DNA of 64,000 bases, taken from contig NZ_JAAOWU010000003.1 of assembly GCF_013778505.1 (NCBI RefSeq), positions 434,001 through 498,000 of the forward strand. The letters run 5' to 3'. Made by a program: the position numbers and the translations under genes. The notes under the pieces were generated by a model that saw only the letters and a list, made by a program, of their open reading frames with translations, made no database searches and was not told the origin of the DNA. The stretch is from Pseudomonas sivasensis. Its GTDB lineage: Bacteria > Pseudomonadota > Gammaproteobacteria > Pseudomonadales > Pseudomonadaceae. Position 1 is the first letter of the stretch. Each line of letters opens with the position of its first letter. This document shows positions 1 through 7,919 of this stretch, in pieces.

Positions 1-16
1 GGCGTGCAAACTTGCC

Positions 17-1801
17 TCATCGGCCTGAAGCTTCCTGGTCGAGTTTTGCGGGATCAATCACATAAAAACGCGACTTTCCTCCCCCTGGCATGACGTAGCT
101 TTTGTTGGCGCGCTTCTGGCCTTTCTCATTGTCCACTTTGGCGAGCGCGTCAACGTTCTGAAGCGCACGAATAATCCTATCCAGACTGAAACCGATAGCG
201 GCCTCTGCCAGACCTGGCTTATTGAATAAGTACAGACGCACACCATCATCGACCTCGTAATAACCGGCTCGGTTATGCACGGTAGTGGTTCCAGAGTGAC
301 GGAACTCGGAAAAACGACTGTCGCCGTGCAAGTCAATAAAGTTAGCGATACCACGCAGTATTTGCCGATCCTCGGCGCTGCCGTCTCCCATTGTTGAAAG
401 CCATTCGTTAAACAGGAGTCGGCATGCATTGACGGCAGTACCTTTGGGCCAGTTCAGTAGATTGCGGCGGATAGCCGACTCACCGGCCAGAGCCATAATC
501 GCGAAACGATCAGCTACACGGCCAGCCTGTGAACCTTCGGTGGCAAAGGCCTCCCGAACCTGTCGGAAGGCGCTATGCAGATCCTCGGGTTGTTGAATCA
601 GAGACTCCACAAACGCTGGGCCTACATGGCCGTAATTCTGAGAAACTGCATCGTTAAGCGTTCGGTGAAACTCTTGCCCACTCATTCCGTGCACATCATC
701 GAAGGCGCGGTGTGTACGAGTACCGGCATTGACGTCCACCATGCGCAGTTCGGCCCCGGCGTGGGCCCCACTACCACCGATGGCTGCGTGGTCTGACAAT
801 GAGCGCTCGCCGCTGGAAAGCGCCAGTACACGCCAAGTCAACTTGGCGCGCCCCTCTCGCTCCCTTGTCATGGTGCCCTTGCCCATCCCGTTGGCGATGG
901 CATACGCCATTTCCTGAACTCGCTTGGGATCGGCCCGTTTAATTTCGTCCAGGATCAACACGGTGTCGTTGCGCGAGGCAGCCTCAATCTCGACACCGCC
1001 TTTCGATACGTCCCATGACGCCGCGAAGCTCCCTGGATTACCCCACGCCGAAGCGGCCAAGAGCTGAGCTAGCGATTTGCCACTCGACGAATCACCTACT
1101 AGGTGCACACCGCCCCCATTCACCCCCAGCTTGGCGAGCAGAGGCCCTGCCAGGGCGCAACAGACCGACAGGATCAACACGGGGTTCCCCAGGCAGCGGG
1201 TAGCAATCTCGGTCTGCCAGCCGCTGATAGACCCCTTGCTGGTGAAGATGTTTGCCGCCCTGCCAGAGTCTTGGAAACGCACGTTGTCTCCACCAATGAC
1301 GCGAGACGGCAGCACGAATGCTCCCGACTCATGCCAGCCTGGTTTGGTGGTGGTCGCGATTACCAATTCGGGCGATTGATGGCTCGCTAGGTAGGGCACG
1401 ATCTGGCGGCGCTGGTGGTGCTCGATGACTAGCCCCCGGCCCAACAAAACCTTCATGACCTCATCACCCTTACCGGCTAGTGACTCCATGGGCATGACCC
1501 ACTCGATCCGCTTCCCCCGGTGACTAAATGACAGCAGCCGCCCAATGGTGCCGTCTTCCGAGTTAACCGTTTCGGCTTCGACAGTTAACGGTGCGCAGAT
1601 CCAGTTATCTACGGGGATAGCCTTTTCATCGGGGCCGCTTTGCTTCAAACCGTGATACCAGGTGCCAGGCTTGTATGTCCTGCCCTCGATTGTGCGAGCG
1701 ATCTCGTAAACGGCATAACGTGGCCGTTCCAGCTTTTCAGGGACAGGAGCTACAGGATCGCCAACTAGGCTCAGAGTGGAGGTTTTTTCGTGAGTGCTCA
1801 T
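17..1801 (-). CDS. DUF927-type helicase-like ATPase of the satellite
   Basis: This 594-residue protein resembles the DUF927 family of superfamily II helicase-like proteins found with primases in phage satellites and islands. A Walker A motif GDSSSGKS lies at about residues 236-243 and a Walker B-like LILDEI at about 281-286, inside a central ATPase core. The probable role is unwinding or priming at the element's own replication origin after excision; this is inferred from family and context. Its ATG overlaps the stop codon of the upstream TOPRIM gene (ATGA), so the two are probably translationally coupled. The C-terminal 200 residues, including a part similar to a regulatory winged region, have no motif I recognise. 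The gene ends 16 bases from the window edge and is complete. Confidence 0.75.
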   Translation of the reverse strand: MSTHEKTSTLSLVGDPVAPVPEKLERPRYAVYEIARTIEGRTYKPGTWYHGLKQSGPDEKAIPVDNWICAPLTVEAETVNSEDGTIGRLLSFSHRGKRIEWVMPMESLAGKGDEVMKVLLGRGLVIEHHQRRQIVPYLASHQSPELVIATTTKPGWHESGAFVLPSRVIGGDNVRFQDSGRAANIFTSKGSISGWQTEIATRCLGNPVLILSVCCALAGPLLAKLGVNGGGVHLVGDSSSGKSLAQLLAASAWGNPGSFAASWDVSKGGVEIEAASRNDTVLILDEIKRADPKRVQEMAYAIANGMGKGTMTREREGRAKLTWRVLALSSGERSLSDHAAIGGSGAHAGAELRMVDVNAGTRTHRAFDDVHGMSGQEFHRTLNDAVSQNYGHVGPAFVESLIQQPEDLHSAFRQVREAFATEGSQAGRVADRFAIMALAGESAIRRNLLNWPKGTAVNACRLLFNEWLSTMGDGSAEDRQILRGIANFIDLHGDSRFSEFRHSGTTTVHNRAGYYEVDDGVRLYLFNKPGLAEAAIGFSLDRIIRALQNVDALAKVDNEKGQKRANKSYVMPGGGKSRFYVIDPAKLDQEASGR

Positions 1802-2811
1802 ACCTTGCGGCTCTCTAATGATCGACCTGCAAGCCAGAGGTACAGGTCGTTGAAATCGGATAGGTGGGACGGGGCGTCATCGGGCCACTCGGGGAAAACC
1901 ACACGAGCATCGGTTTCTCGGGCTGCCTGGTTGGCAGCGCGCCTTCCCGGATTGCCAATGGTTTCGCGGTCGTCATCACCGGCAATTACCAGATCCAGCG
2001 TTGCGCCGTAGCGCTCACGCATGGCCATGGCCACGGCTTTGAGGTTGCCCGCGTTCATTGCGCAGACCACCGGACTCCCTGTGTTTTTGTGCAGGGTTGC
2101 GCCCGTGGCCCAACCTTCGCAGACATACAGGCGGCATCCTTCGGAGAACTTGCCCAGTGGCGAATAGCAGCCATGGACACGGCCATCTTTCAAAAAGCGT
2201 TTGCCGCCGTCCGGGGTGATGATTTGCAGATTGACCAATCGCCCGTCATCGCAGAGCGGAACCAAAAGGCGGCCTTGGCCCGACTGGCGCAACAGATACG
2301 GCTGTACACCTTTCGCCAGCAGGTAGGTGTGAAGTGGATAGGCAGGTTTCCCCTTTTGCCAGAGCTGCGAAGCATGACGGGCAGCATCACGATTTTTCTC
2401 CTCCTGGAGCTGCTGCTCACGCAGACGCCACGAGGCTCGCTCCTGCTCGGTCTGTCGGCGGCGCTCCTGGAGCTGCAGAGCATCGGCAGACGAGAGATTG
2501 AAAAGGCCCAGTCGCAGGCGCTCGTCAATTTCCTTGGCTGCTTCCAACTGCCCACATCCGCGCAGATAGGCCAGCAACGACACCAGATCACCGCCATGGG
2601 CACCGCTGTCGGCAAAGTCATTCCACCGACCAGAGTCGAGCGAAACACCAAAGGAACCGGCCTGCCGATCCCCGCGAGCAGTGTTGGCCGCCACCCACTC
2701 GCGGCCTTTGCGCGATCCACTGGGAAACCATTCAGGCAGCAGGGTTTCAGCGGCGGAGAGGGCGTGTACAGCGGTGTGACGAATCAGGTCGATGGGACTC
2801 AGCTTTGTCAT
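1798..2811 (-). CDS. TOPRIM-domain primase-like protein
   Basis: The protein of 337 residues has a DNA-primase-like N-terminal half (a DFAD-GAHGGD-LVSLLAYL segment like the CHC2-adjacent region of DnaG, but without the zinc cysteines) and a C-terminal TOPRIM domain with an acidic E in CEGWATG and a GDDD motif. It probably synthesises primers for element replication together with the downstream DUF927 ATPase. The open frame extends to position 3111, but the extension is unlike coding sequence and the ATG at 2811 overlaps the stop of a 44-codon gene (ATGA), so I place the start there. The middle section is rich in Gln, Glu and Arg and probably forms a helical linker. Confidence 0.75.
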   Translation of the reverse strand: MTKLSPIDLIRHTAVHALSAAETLLPEWFPSGSRKGREWVAANTARGDRQAGSFGVSLDSGRWNDFADSGAHGGDLVSLLAYLRGCGQLEAAKEIDERLRLGLFNLSSADALQLQERRRQTEQERASWRLREQQLQEEKNRDAARHASQLWQKGKPAYPLHTYLLAKGVQPYLLRQSGQGRLLVPLCDDGRLVNLQIITPDGGKRFLKDGRVHGCYSPLGKFSEGCRLYVCEGWATGATLHKNTGSPVVCAMNAGNLKAVAMAMRERYGATLDLVIAGDDDRETIGNPGRRAANQAARETDARVVFPEWPDDAPSHLSDFNDLYLWLAGRSLESRKV

Positions 2812-2942
2812 GACTGCGCACCCGCCCGAACGACAGTGGCCCGCAAATACAAACCGCCGTGAATGGCTTCGCGGGTGTAGCAGGCTTTCTTTGGGCAAGC
2901 CGATCCCATCAGCGCATAAGTGCGCTCTTGAAAAGCTTTCAT
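2808..2942 (-). CDS. Small protein (44 aa), unknown function
   Basis: An ATG preceded by AAGGA at a spacing of about nine bases opens a 44-codon frame that ends in TGA overlapping the ATG of the primase-like gene. The overlap and the ribosome-binding site argue that it is real. The product starts MKAFQERTYALMG and has two cysteines (about residues 16 and 21) within a basic region (ACPKKACYTRE), followed by a short beta-like stretch. Such a pair could bind metal only with other ligands, so no function is claimed. It lies first in a coupled primase-helicase operon, which suggests a role in replication or its control. Confidence 0.5.
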   Translation of the reverse strand: MKAFQERTYALMGSACPKKACYTREAIHGGLYLRATVVRAGAQS

Positions 2943-3037
2943 CTCGAGTTTTCCTTATTGATGGGAGTAGGGTGGCAGGGCTTATATGCCTGCTAGCCTG
3001 GCGTAATAGCTCACATTGCAGGTGACCAGCTGTGATC

Positions 3038-3346
3038 CTATTTTCTTGATCGCCTCCCAACGGGCGACCTGGTGTGATGTTGGCGTAACCAAGCGATAAC
3101 CTCTGCTGCAAACCATCTTTTCGCAGCTTTCACACCAGTGCCGCAGGGCTGCACACAGCTCGGAAAGTTGGTCTGAACAACGACCCTCCGCTCAACTGTG
3201 TGTGCCGACAGCTTTAGGTAATGGGCGATGTCCAGTGATGTCCACAGCTCGTCTCCCACTGCAACTGCTGGGCGTTGCAACTGTTGAATCAGTTCGTGGA
3301 TCGAGCCAATCAGATCCGTCAGATCGATTTGCAAGTCACCTGACAT
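3038..3346 (-). CDS. HTH (AlpA/MerR-like) DNA-binding protein
   Basis: The ATG at 3346 (MSGDLQID) has a GGGAAG-type ribosome-binding site and yields a protein of 102 residues. Residues of about 33-85 (LWTSLDIAHYLKLSAHTVERRV ... KRWFAAEVIAWL) look like the winged-helix HTH of AlpA and excisionase proteins: a first helix, a turn, a recognition helix and a wing ending in WL. It probably controls excision or expression of the replication genes. The open frame extends 14 codons upstream, but those codons lie inside the preceding gene. The tail RSPVGRRSRK is strongly basic. The start overlaps the end of the 79-residue gene upstream by 11 bases. Confidence 0.6.
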   Translation of the reverse strand: MSGDLQIDLTDLIGSIHELIQQLQRPAVAVGDELWTSLDIAHYLKLSAHTVERRVVVQTNFPSCVQPCGTGVKAAKRWFAAEVIAWLRQHHTRSPVGRRSRK

Positions 3347-3575
3347 GGTTTTCTTCCCGTAACTCAAGACGCGGCTTCGGCAGCTCATTCACCACGGACT
3401 GGATCACCAGAGAAATGTCCTCTCCAAGCACATCCAGAAATGAGGCGATCATCTGCGGAGAATACGTAGTTGACCGTTGCACCTCACCGAACAAAATGCT
3501 CATCAATGTGATGGAGTCCTGTGCACGCTCTAACTTGTGGAACTCATCTTCGGACAGGCTGTAGGGGCGATTCAT
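3336..3575 (-). CDS. Hypothetical protein (79 aa)
   Basis: The product (MNRPYSLSEDEFHKLERAQDS...) is predicted to be mostly helical, with heptad-like spacing of hydrophobics at residues 25-65, and ends in a charged RLELREENHVR tail. I do not recognise a family. Its ATG overlaps the stop codon of the 43-residue gene upstream (ATGA), and its stop lies inside the start region of the AlpA-like gene. It therefore sits in the middle of a run of tightly packed, probably co-translated small genes typical of phage-satellite control regions. Confidence 0.55.
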   Translation of the reverse strand: MNRPYSLSEDEFHKLERAQDSITLMSILFGEVQRSTTYSPQMIASFLDVLGEDISLVIQSVVNELPKPRLELREENHVR

Positions 3576-3703
3576 TTGTTAATCCCCACGCGCCAGGCGC
3601 CAATGGTGCGAAGAGCTTCAAGATCGATGAGGAAAGTGGTCGATGAGAGCGTTAGCTGGCCGAGCGAGTGGCCGGCGCGATCAAACAAGCTGATGGTGAT
3701 CAT
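3572..3703 (-). CDS. Small protein (43 aa), unknown function
   Basis: A 43-codon frame (MITISLFDRAGHSLG...) starts with an ATG overlapping the stop of the 37-codon gene and ends in a TGA overlapping the ATG of the next gene. The sequence alternates hydrophobic and polar residues and looks like two or three beta strands. No family is recognised. The main support is the perfect chain of four-base overlaps on both sides, which is hard to obtain by chance. Confidence 0.45.
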   Translation of the reverse strand: MITISLFDRAGHSLGQLTLSSTTFLIDLEALRTIGAWRVGINK

Positions 3704-3813
3704 GCCAACACTCCTCTGACTGCAAATCCGCGATATGAAAACGATTGTTTCATTGCAGTTGGGTCGGGGCTGGCATACGTCTTCAGCAGGGGAGTAGAAT
3801 TCAACGGTCGCAT
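3700..3813 (-). CDS. Small protein (37 aa), unknown function
   Basis: The ATG at 3813 has a clear GAGGA ribosome-binding site eight bases upstream and gives a 37-residue product (MRPLNSTPLLKTY...) whose stop overlaps the ATG of the next small gene. A longer frame beginning with GTG at 3960 would overlap the stop of the excisionase-like gene and give 86 residues. Its extra codons are unlike Pseudomonas coding sequence and include a dyad (GAGTCAGTG facing CACTGAC), so I prefer the short form. Function unknown. Confidence 0.4.
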   Translation of the reverse strand: MRPLNSTPLLKTYASPDPTAMKQSFSYRGFAVRGVLA

Positions 3814-3956
3814 GGTTTTTTCCTCAAAGTTCTGTGCGGTGAGTCGGGTCAGTGGTCGAAACACTGACTCGGCACTTTTTCTTTCAGGCCTGTAATTACC
3901 AGGCCGAAATTTGATTTGAATCCCTTCGTTTGTTGGTCTCCCTGGCACTGTCGCCG

Positions 3957-4157
3957 TCACCTGGCGCCATCCTTCGCCACCCGCTCAATCCATGCCTTCA
4001 GCTCGGTCATCAAGATCAAGCGTCGACGCCCAAGCTTGAACGCTTTGAGGTCGCCTGAGGCAATCACTTCGTAAATCCCCGACCGTGAATGACTCGTCAG
4101 GCGTGCTGCTTCCTCAACGCTTACGGACAGCGAAGACGACGTTTCCGCATGGTTCAT
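3957..4157 (-). CDS. Excisionase-family HTH protein
   Basis: The protein of 66 residues (MNHAETSSSLSV...) carries the HTH_17/excisionase pattern: SVEEAARLTSHSRSGIYEVIASGDLKAFKLGRRRLI, followed by a helix ending in LKAWIERV. An AAGGAG sequence lies just upstream of the ATG at 4157; the longer frame to 4241 has no such site. Such proteins bend DNA at the attachment site to favour excision, or regulate the element's promoters. It is the first gene of the leftward run of replication genes and is divergent from the 179-residue gene at 4274, so the 4158-4273 gap probably holds both promoters. Confidence 0.7.
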   Translation of the reverse strand: MNHAETSSSLSVSVEEAARLTSHSRSGIYEVIASGDLKAFKLGRRRLILMTELKAWIERVAKDGAR

Positions 4158-4273
4158 CTGCTTTCTCCTTGAATGACCTATGGGACTGTACGATACTGTC
4201 CCGGACGTAAACATATTATTTGTAAGTAACACGATCTGCAAGCATTTTGTTTGTAGACGTTTAAGGGTGACAG

Positions 4274-4813
4274 ATGGCTAACCGCTCAAAAAAGGTCGTG
4301 CTTTCCGCAAGGATTGATCCATACCTCAAGGCTGCATTGGAGATGTTCTCGGCTTCGCAGAATCAGAAGATCGTAAAATTGCTGGAGACATTCCTGCATA
4401 ACGGATTGGACGACATGAGCGTGGTGAGTCCCTTCCATAACCAGGCGAATGGAGGACGGGAAATCAGCTTCATGAATCTGTTCACCGCCATCTGGTCGGA
4501 GGATGAAGTGCTTTTCAAGGTGAGGGCAGGGGTGTTAGGGCCTACTTACGCCGGGGAAACCACGTGGCGGGAGGCGATGGTTGCTATTGGATGCGATTAC
4601 TTCAAGGGCCAAACTGATCTATACGCAGATTTGAACGGGTATGCCGTAAAGAACGGCTATGCCCCTCCGTCGAGATACTTTGTGAATTTGGATTTGATAC
4701 GGGAGGAATGGCCGTTGATCGAGGGATACGTTGCGTTCGTCGAGAACAACAAACCCTTCGAGCCGTCCTACGATGATTACAAAAAAATGAGGGCGAAATC
4801 GGAAGCTAAATGA
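4274..4813 (+). CDS. Hypothetical island protein (179 aa)
   Basis: This is the only plus-strand gene of the element. The first 35 residues are basic and resemble a short ribbon-helix-helix-like or other DNA-binding start (VVLSARIDPYLKAALEMF), after which the protein has mixed helices and aromatic segments (WREAMVAIGCDYF, PSRYFVNLDLIREEWPLIEGYV). I do not recognise a named family. Its 3' end overlaps the 3' end of the convergent integrase gene by eight bases. The position opposite the excisionase-like gene is where satellites often keep a repressor or a growth-affecting gene, but nothing in the sequence decides this. Confidence 0.55.
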   Translation: MANRSKKVVLSARIDPYLKAALEMFSASQNQKIVKLLETFLHNGLDDMSVVSPFHNQANGGREISFMNLFTAIWSEDEVLFKVRAGVLGPTYAGETTWREAMVAIGCDYFKGQTDLYADLNGYAVKNGYAPPSRYFVNLDLIREEWPLIEGYVAFVENNKPFEPSYDDYKKMRAKSEAK

Positions 4814-6017
4814 GCTCCACTGCTGCTGCTTTAGAGCTTGGAGCCAAGTGAGCATAACGTAGCGTCATCTTGATATCGGAATGACCCAGCAGGTCACGCA
4901 CTGTATTCAGTGGTACTCCAGCCATCACGAGACGAGATGCGAAATCATGGCGCATATCGTGCCAGCGAAAGCTGTCAATCTTTGCTCGTTCCAGAAGTTT
5001 AAGCCAAGCGCTTTTGACGTCCTCTAGCCGACCGCCTTCTTGGCTAGGAAAAACATACAGAGCCTTGCCTACTTGCTTCCTCCATTGACTCAGAACGCTT
5101 ACCGTCTCTTTGTTCATGGGGATGTGCCTTGTGTCGCTCGTTTTGGTTGTGTCCCCGACAGCAGTAATCGTGCCTGTGTCGAAGCTCACTGCTGACCATT
5201 TCAAATCGAACAGCTCGCCCCGCCGCAAGCCAGTGTTCAGGGAGACCAAAACCATCGGTTTCAGGTGATCGGTGAACGGCACTTGCGACAAGCTTTGCAT
5301 CTGTTGTTTGTTTCTATCCATCCGCCACTGGTTAGCGCTTTCTCGCTCTTCACGCATTTCGTCCTGCCTAGCATCCAGCGCCTCTCGCAGACGTTTGGCC
5401 TCGTCGTTGTCCAGGTAACGAACCAATCCCAACGAGTCGACTTTGAGCTGCTTCAGTTTGGCCATTGGGTGTGTGCCAATGTATTCCCACTCCACGGCCC
5501 TACTGAATACACCGCTAATGGAGCCCATCTTTCGATTCACCGTCGAAGCCTTGTTTCCTGCTTGCAACCAGCCGGTACGGATTTGCTCCAGGTCACGGCC
5601 AGATATTGCGTCAATGCGCTGAGGCATCACCGCGTCGAAGTTATTGTTCAGTGTATGCAGAGTCTTCTCATCGCCCTTATGGTGAGCCTTAAACCACGGC
5701 ATATATGTATCGTCGATAAAGTCGCGTAGTGAGGGCAGTGTTGCACCCTTGCGGCCCTGGGTGACCGCTAGTGGCTCTCCAAGCTTGCGAGCTTCAGCTA
5801 GGTACTGTGTGGCTTCTTGGCGGGCCTGGTCGAGTGTCAGTATTCCAACGCGGCCCAAGGTTTTTTTGCGGCCTCGAGCCCAGGTGACTACATACGACTT
5901 GGCACCAGCGGCTGTGACGCGAACGAAAAGCCCTGTGATAGTTGTGTCGTGGATTTCGTACTCTCGTCCCGACACTTTCAAAGAAGAGAGCAGCTTGGCG
6001 GTTATCTTTTCTTTCAC
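4806..6017 (-). CDS. Tyrosine integrase of the island
   Basis: The enzyme of about 403 residues catalyses integration and excision at the tRNA site. It has an N-terminal DUF4102-like arm-binding region (ITGLFVRVTAAGAKSYVV), a central SAM-like core-binding domain, and a C-terminal catalytic domain. The catalytic residues are visible: Arg in TGLRRGELFDLKW, His-x-x-Arg in RWHDMRHDF, and His and the nucleophile Tyr in LGHSDIKMTLRYAHL. I place the start at GTG 6017 (VKEKITAKLL), with GAGAA upstream; the frame is open to a TTG at 6047 that lies inside a direct repeat. It is 124 bases from the tRNA fragment and transcribed away from it, as is usual for the integrase at an island end. Confidence 0.9.
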   Translation of the reverse strand: MKEKITAKLLSSLKVSGREYEIHDTTITGLFVRVTAAGAKSYVVTWARGRKKTLGRVGILTLDQARQEATQYLAEARKLGEPLAVTQGRKGATLPSLRDFIDDTYMPWFKAHHKGDEKTLHTLNNNFDAVMPQRIDAISGRDLEQIRTGWLQAGNKASTVNRKMGSISGVFSRAVEWEYIGTHPMAKLKQLKVDSLGLVRYLDNDEAKRLREALDARQDEMREERESANQWRMDRNKQQMQSLSQVPFTDHLKPMVLVSLNTGLRRGELFDLKWSAVSFDTGTITAVGDTTKTSDTRHIPMNKETVSVLSQWRKQVGKALYVFPSQEGGRLEDVKSAWLKLLERAKIDSFRWHDMRHDFASRLVMAGVPLNTVRDLLGHSDIKMTLRYAHLAPSSKAAAVELI

Positions 6018-6028
6018 AAGGTTCTCGT

Positions 6029-6048
6029 GGGTGCAATATGGGTGCAAT
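6029..6048. repeat. Direct repeat GGGTGCAAT x2 upstream of integrase
   Basis: Two copies of GGGTGCAAT stand in tandem with two bases between them, directly upstream of the integrase start and 93 bases from the attachment fragment. The position and tandem form suggest arm-type binding sites for the integrase or an operator of its own gene. This is inference from placement. Confidence 0.4.
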
Positions 6049-6140
6049 AACGACTATACGGAACCGTTTTTGGGGACGCAACCGGACGTAAATGCCCAGT
6101 GCAGGCGGGTTACTTCCTTTGTTTAGTAGGCCCGAGATAT

Positions 6141-6187
6141 CCCTCCTAAGGGGAAGGTTGGCCGTTCGAACCGGCCCTGGGACACCA
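6141..6187 (+). other. Attachment site: 3' fragment of a tRNA-Arg(CCU) gene
   Basis: The fragment contains an anticodon loop CTCCTAA (anticodon CCT at 6145-6147), a T-arm GGCCG-TTCGAAC-CGGCC, the acceptor strand CTGGGAC, a discriminator A and a terminal CCA. The matching 5' acceptor GTCCCAG and a D-arm are absent in the 40 bases upstream, so the gene is incomplete. It is best read as the duplicated 3' half produced by integration. The tRNA-type terminator that follows shows that the right flank is chromosomal. Confidence 0.75.
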
Positions 6188-6192
6188 GTTCC

Positions 6193-6229
6193 AAAGCCCC
6201 GCACAGACTATTCTGGGCGGGGCTTTTTT
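6193..6229 (+). terminator. Terminator after the tRNA fragment
   Basis: AAAGCCCCGC pairs with GCGGGGCT across a 14-base loop and is followed by six T. It lies six bases after the CCA end, as expected for the original tRNA transcript. Confidence 0.8.
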
Positions 6230-6464
6230 GTGCGTGCTCGGTCTTTTCAAACAACAATCGAACCTTGCCGCCGATCAATGTTCACAGCAGGTGCTGTCGG
6301 GTATTTTTCGCGATGGTGTACCTCTTACGACGCCCCGTGTCGTCTGAGCTGTTCAAGCAAATTAATCCCCGGAAACAGCTCATACCGCCTGTCCGGAACC
6401 GGCCACCCAGGACTATCATGCCGATAGCCCTGTCTCTCACTGCAAGGAGCCGCTCGGAACGCCG

Positions 6465-7859
6465 ATGCGTCAGATCTGGAAATCTTTTCGAGCCCTTTAT
6501 TTCGCGTCCTTGATGATGCTGATCGGCTCTGGCCTGCTCAGTACCTACCTGGCCTTGCGTCTGGCGGCCGACCATGTCGACAGCCTATGGGTGGGTGCGC
6601 TGATGGCGGCCAACTACTTTGGCCTGGTTTTGGGCGGCAAGATCGGGCACCGCTTGATTGCGAGAGTCGGGCACATCCGTGCTTATGCCACCTGCGCCGG
6701 TATCGTCGGCGCGGCGGTGCTGGGCCATGGCCTGATCGACTGGTTGCCGGCCTGGATCGTGCTGCGGATGATCGTCGGCCTCGGAATGATGTGCCAGTAC
6801 ATGGTCATCGAGAGCTGGCTCAATGAGCAGGCGGATGCCAAGCAGAGGGGCGTGGTATTCAGCGGCTATATGATCGCGTCCTACCTTGGGCTGGTACTGG
6901 GTCAATTGATCCTGGTCATGCATCCCCAGCTTGGCCTTGAGTTGCTGATGCTGGTGGCGCTGTGCTTTGCCCTGTGCCTGGTGCCGGTGGCCATGACTCG
7001 ACGTATTCACCCGGCGGCCTTACACCCCGCGCCGATGGAGCCGCGTTTCTTTATCAAGCGCGTGCCCCAGTCGCTGAGTACAGTGTTGGGTGCGGGGTTG
7101 ATTGTCGGTTCGTTTTACGGTTTGGCGCCGCTTTATGCGTCCCAGCAGGGGCTCACGACGGAGCAAGTCGGCCTGTTCATGGGTAGCTGCATTTTTGCCG
7201 GACTGCTGGTGCAGTGGCCTCTGGGCTGGTTGTCGGATCGTTATGATAGGGCGCTGTTGATTCGTTGTTTTGCCTTGTGCCTGGCGGTAGCGGCCTTGCC
7301 GCTGGCGATCATGACTCAGGTGCCGCTGGAAGTGCTGTTTGTCGCGGGCTTCCTGTGTTCGCTGGTGCAGTTCTGTCTGTACCCGCTGGCGGTGGCGTTT
7401 TCCAATGACCATGTGGAAGGCGATCGTCGAGTATCGCTGACCGCCATGCTGCTGGTGACTTATGGCGTTGGTGCGAGTATCGGGCCGTTGCTGGCAGGCG
7501 TGATCATGAAGATGTTCGGCAGCCAAATGCTGTATGCCTTCTTCAGCCTGTGTGCGTTGATCCTGGTATGGCGCATCCGGCCGAAGGCGGTGACCAATTT
7601 GCATCAGGTGGAGGATGCCCCGCTGCATCACGTGGCGATGCCCGACAGCATGTCGAGTTCGCCGCTGGTGGCCGCGCTTGATCCACGGGTCGATGAGCAA
7701 GTGGTGCAGGAGCAGATGCAGAATGTCCCTGATCCTAATCCTGAGCCTGAGCCGGAAACTGATCCCCAGGCGCCAGTAGATGAGCCAGCCTTTGTCGGGC
7801 CGCCGGAACCTCTGGGGCCGGAAGAGCATCCGCATGACTTGAGCAGGGCGCGCCCCTGA
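6465..7859 (+). CDS. MFS transporter, YcaD-like
   Basis: A 464-residue inner-membrane protein with about twelve hydrophobic segments between residues 10 and 385. The MFS loop 2-3 signature appears as GGKIGHRLIARVGHIRA, and a second related loop as GWLSDRYDRALLIR. The overall pattern resembles the YcaD group, whose substrates are poorly defined. An unusual C-terminal tail of about 75 residues is rich in Pro, Glu and Asp (PDPNPEPEPETDPQAP) and is predicted to be cytoplasmic and unstructured. The gene is the first chromosomal gene beyond the island, has a strong terminator behind it, and appears monocistronic. The substrate cannot be told from sequence. Confidence 0.8.
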   Translation: MRQIWKSFRALYFASLMMLIGSGLLSTYLALRLAADHVDSLWVGALMAANYFGLVLGGKIGHRLIARVGHIRAYATCAGIVGAAVLGHGLIDWLPAWIVLRMIVGLGMMCQYMVIESWLNEQADAKQRGVVFSGYMIASYLGLVLGQLILVMHPQLGLELLMLVALCFALCLVPVAMTRRIHPAALHPAPMEPRFFIKRVPQSLSTVLGAGLIVGSFYGLAPLYASQQGLTTEQVGLFMGSCIFAGLLVQWPLGWLSDRYDRALLIRCFALCLAVAALPLAIMTQVPLEVLFVAGFLCSLVQFCLYPLAVAFSNDHVEGDRRVSLTAMLLVTYGVGASIGPLLAGVIMKMFGSQMLYAFFSLCALILVWRIRPKAVTNLHQVEDAPLHHVAMPDSMSSSPLVAALDPRVDEQVVQEQMQNVPDPNPEPEPETDPQAPVDEPAFVGPPEPLGPEEHPHDLSRARP

Positions 7860-7863
7860 AAGT

Positions 7864-7902
7864 AAAAACGGGCAGATCCCCAAAGGATCTGCCCGTTTTT
7901 TT
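7864..7902 (+). terminator. Terminator of the MFS gene
   Basis: A stem ACGGGCAGATCC / GGATCTGCCCGT with a five-base loop is followed by seven T. It stands between convergent genes and, having A-rich sequence upstream, may also serve the minus-strand flagellar brake gene. Confidence 0.85.
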
Positions 7903-7919
7903 ACCGCGATCTTTAATGA

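Larger units (their letters stand above)
1..6187. mobile_element. Right end of a tRNA-Arg-integrated satellite/island
   Basis: The segment carries a helicase-like and a TOPRIM primase-like protein, several tiny overlapping genes, an AlpA/excisionase-like HTH protein and a tyrosine integrase. It stops at a 47-bp fragment of a tRNA-Arg(CCU) gene followed by a normal tRNA-type terminator. This is the usual build of P4-like satellites and tRNA-targeted islands. Because the tRNA fragment is the 3' half read on the plus strand, the intact tRNA gene should sit at the other, left end, outside the window. The left boundary is therefore not seen and the element is longer than 6.2 kb. No capsid, conjugation or cargo genes are visible in the part shown. 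Confidence 0.8.

Noticed and set aside
3814..3960. N-terminal extension of the 37-residue gene from GTG 3960
   Set aside because: Codon use is unlike coding sequence, a dyad lies in it, and the ATG at 3813 has a much better ribosome-binding site.
6110..6187. Intact tRNA gene
   Set aside because: The 5' acceptor strand and D-arm are missing and the anticodon stem pairs poorly, so only the 3' half is present.
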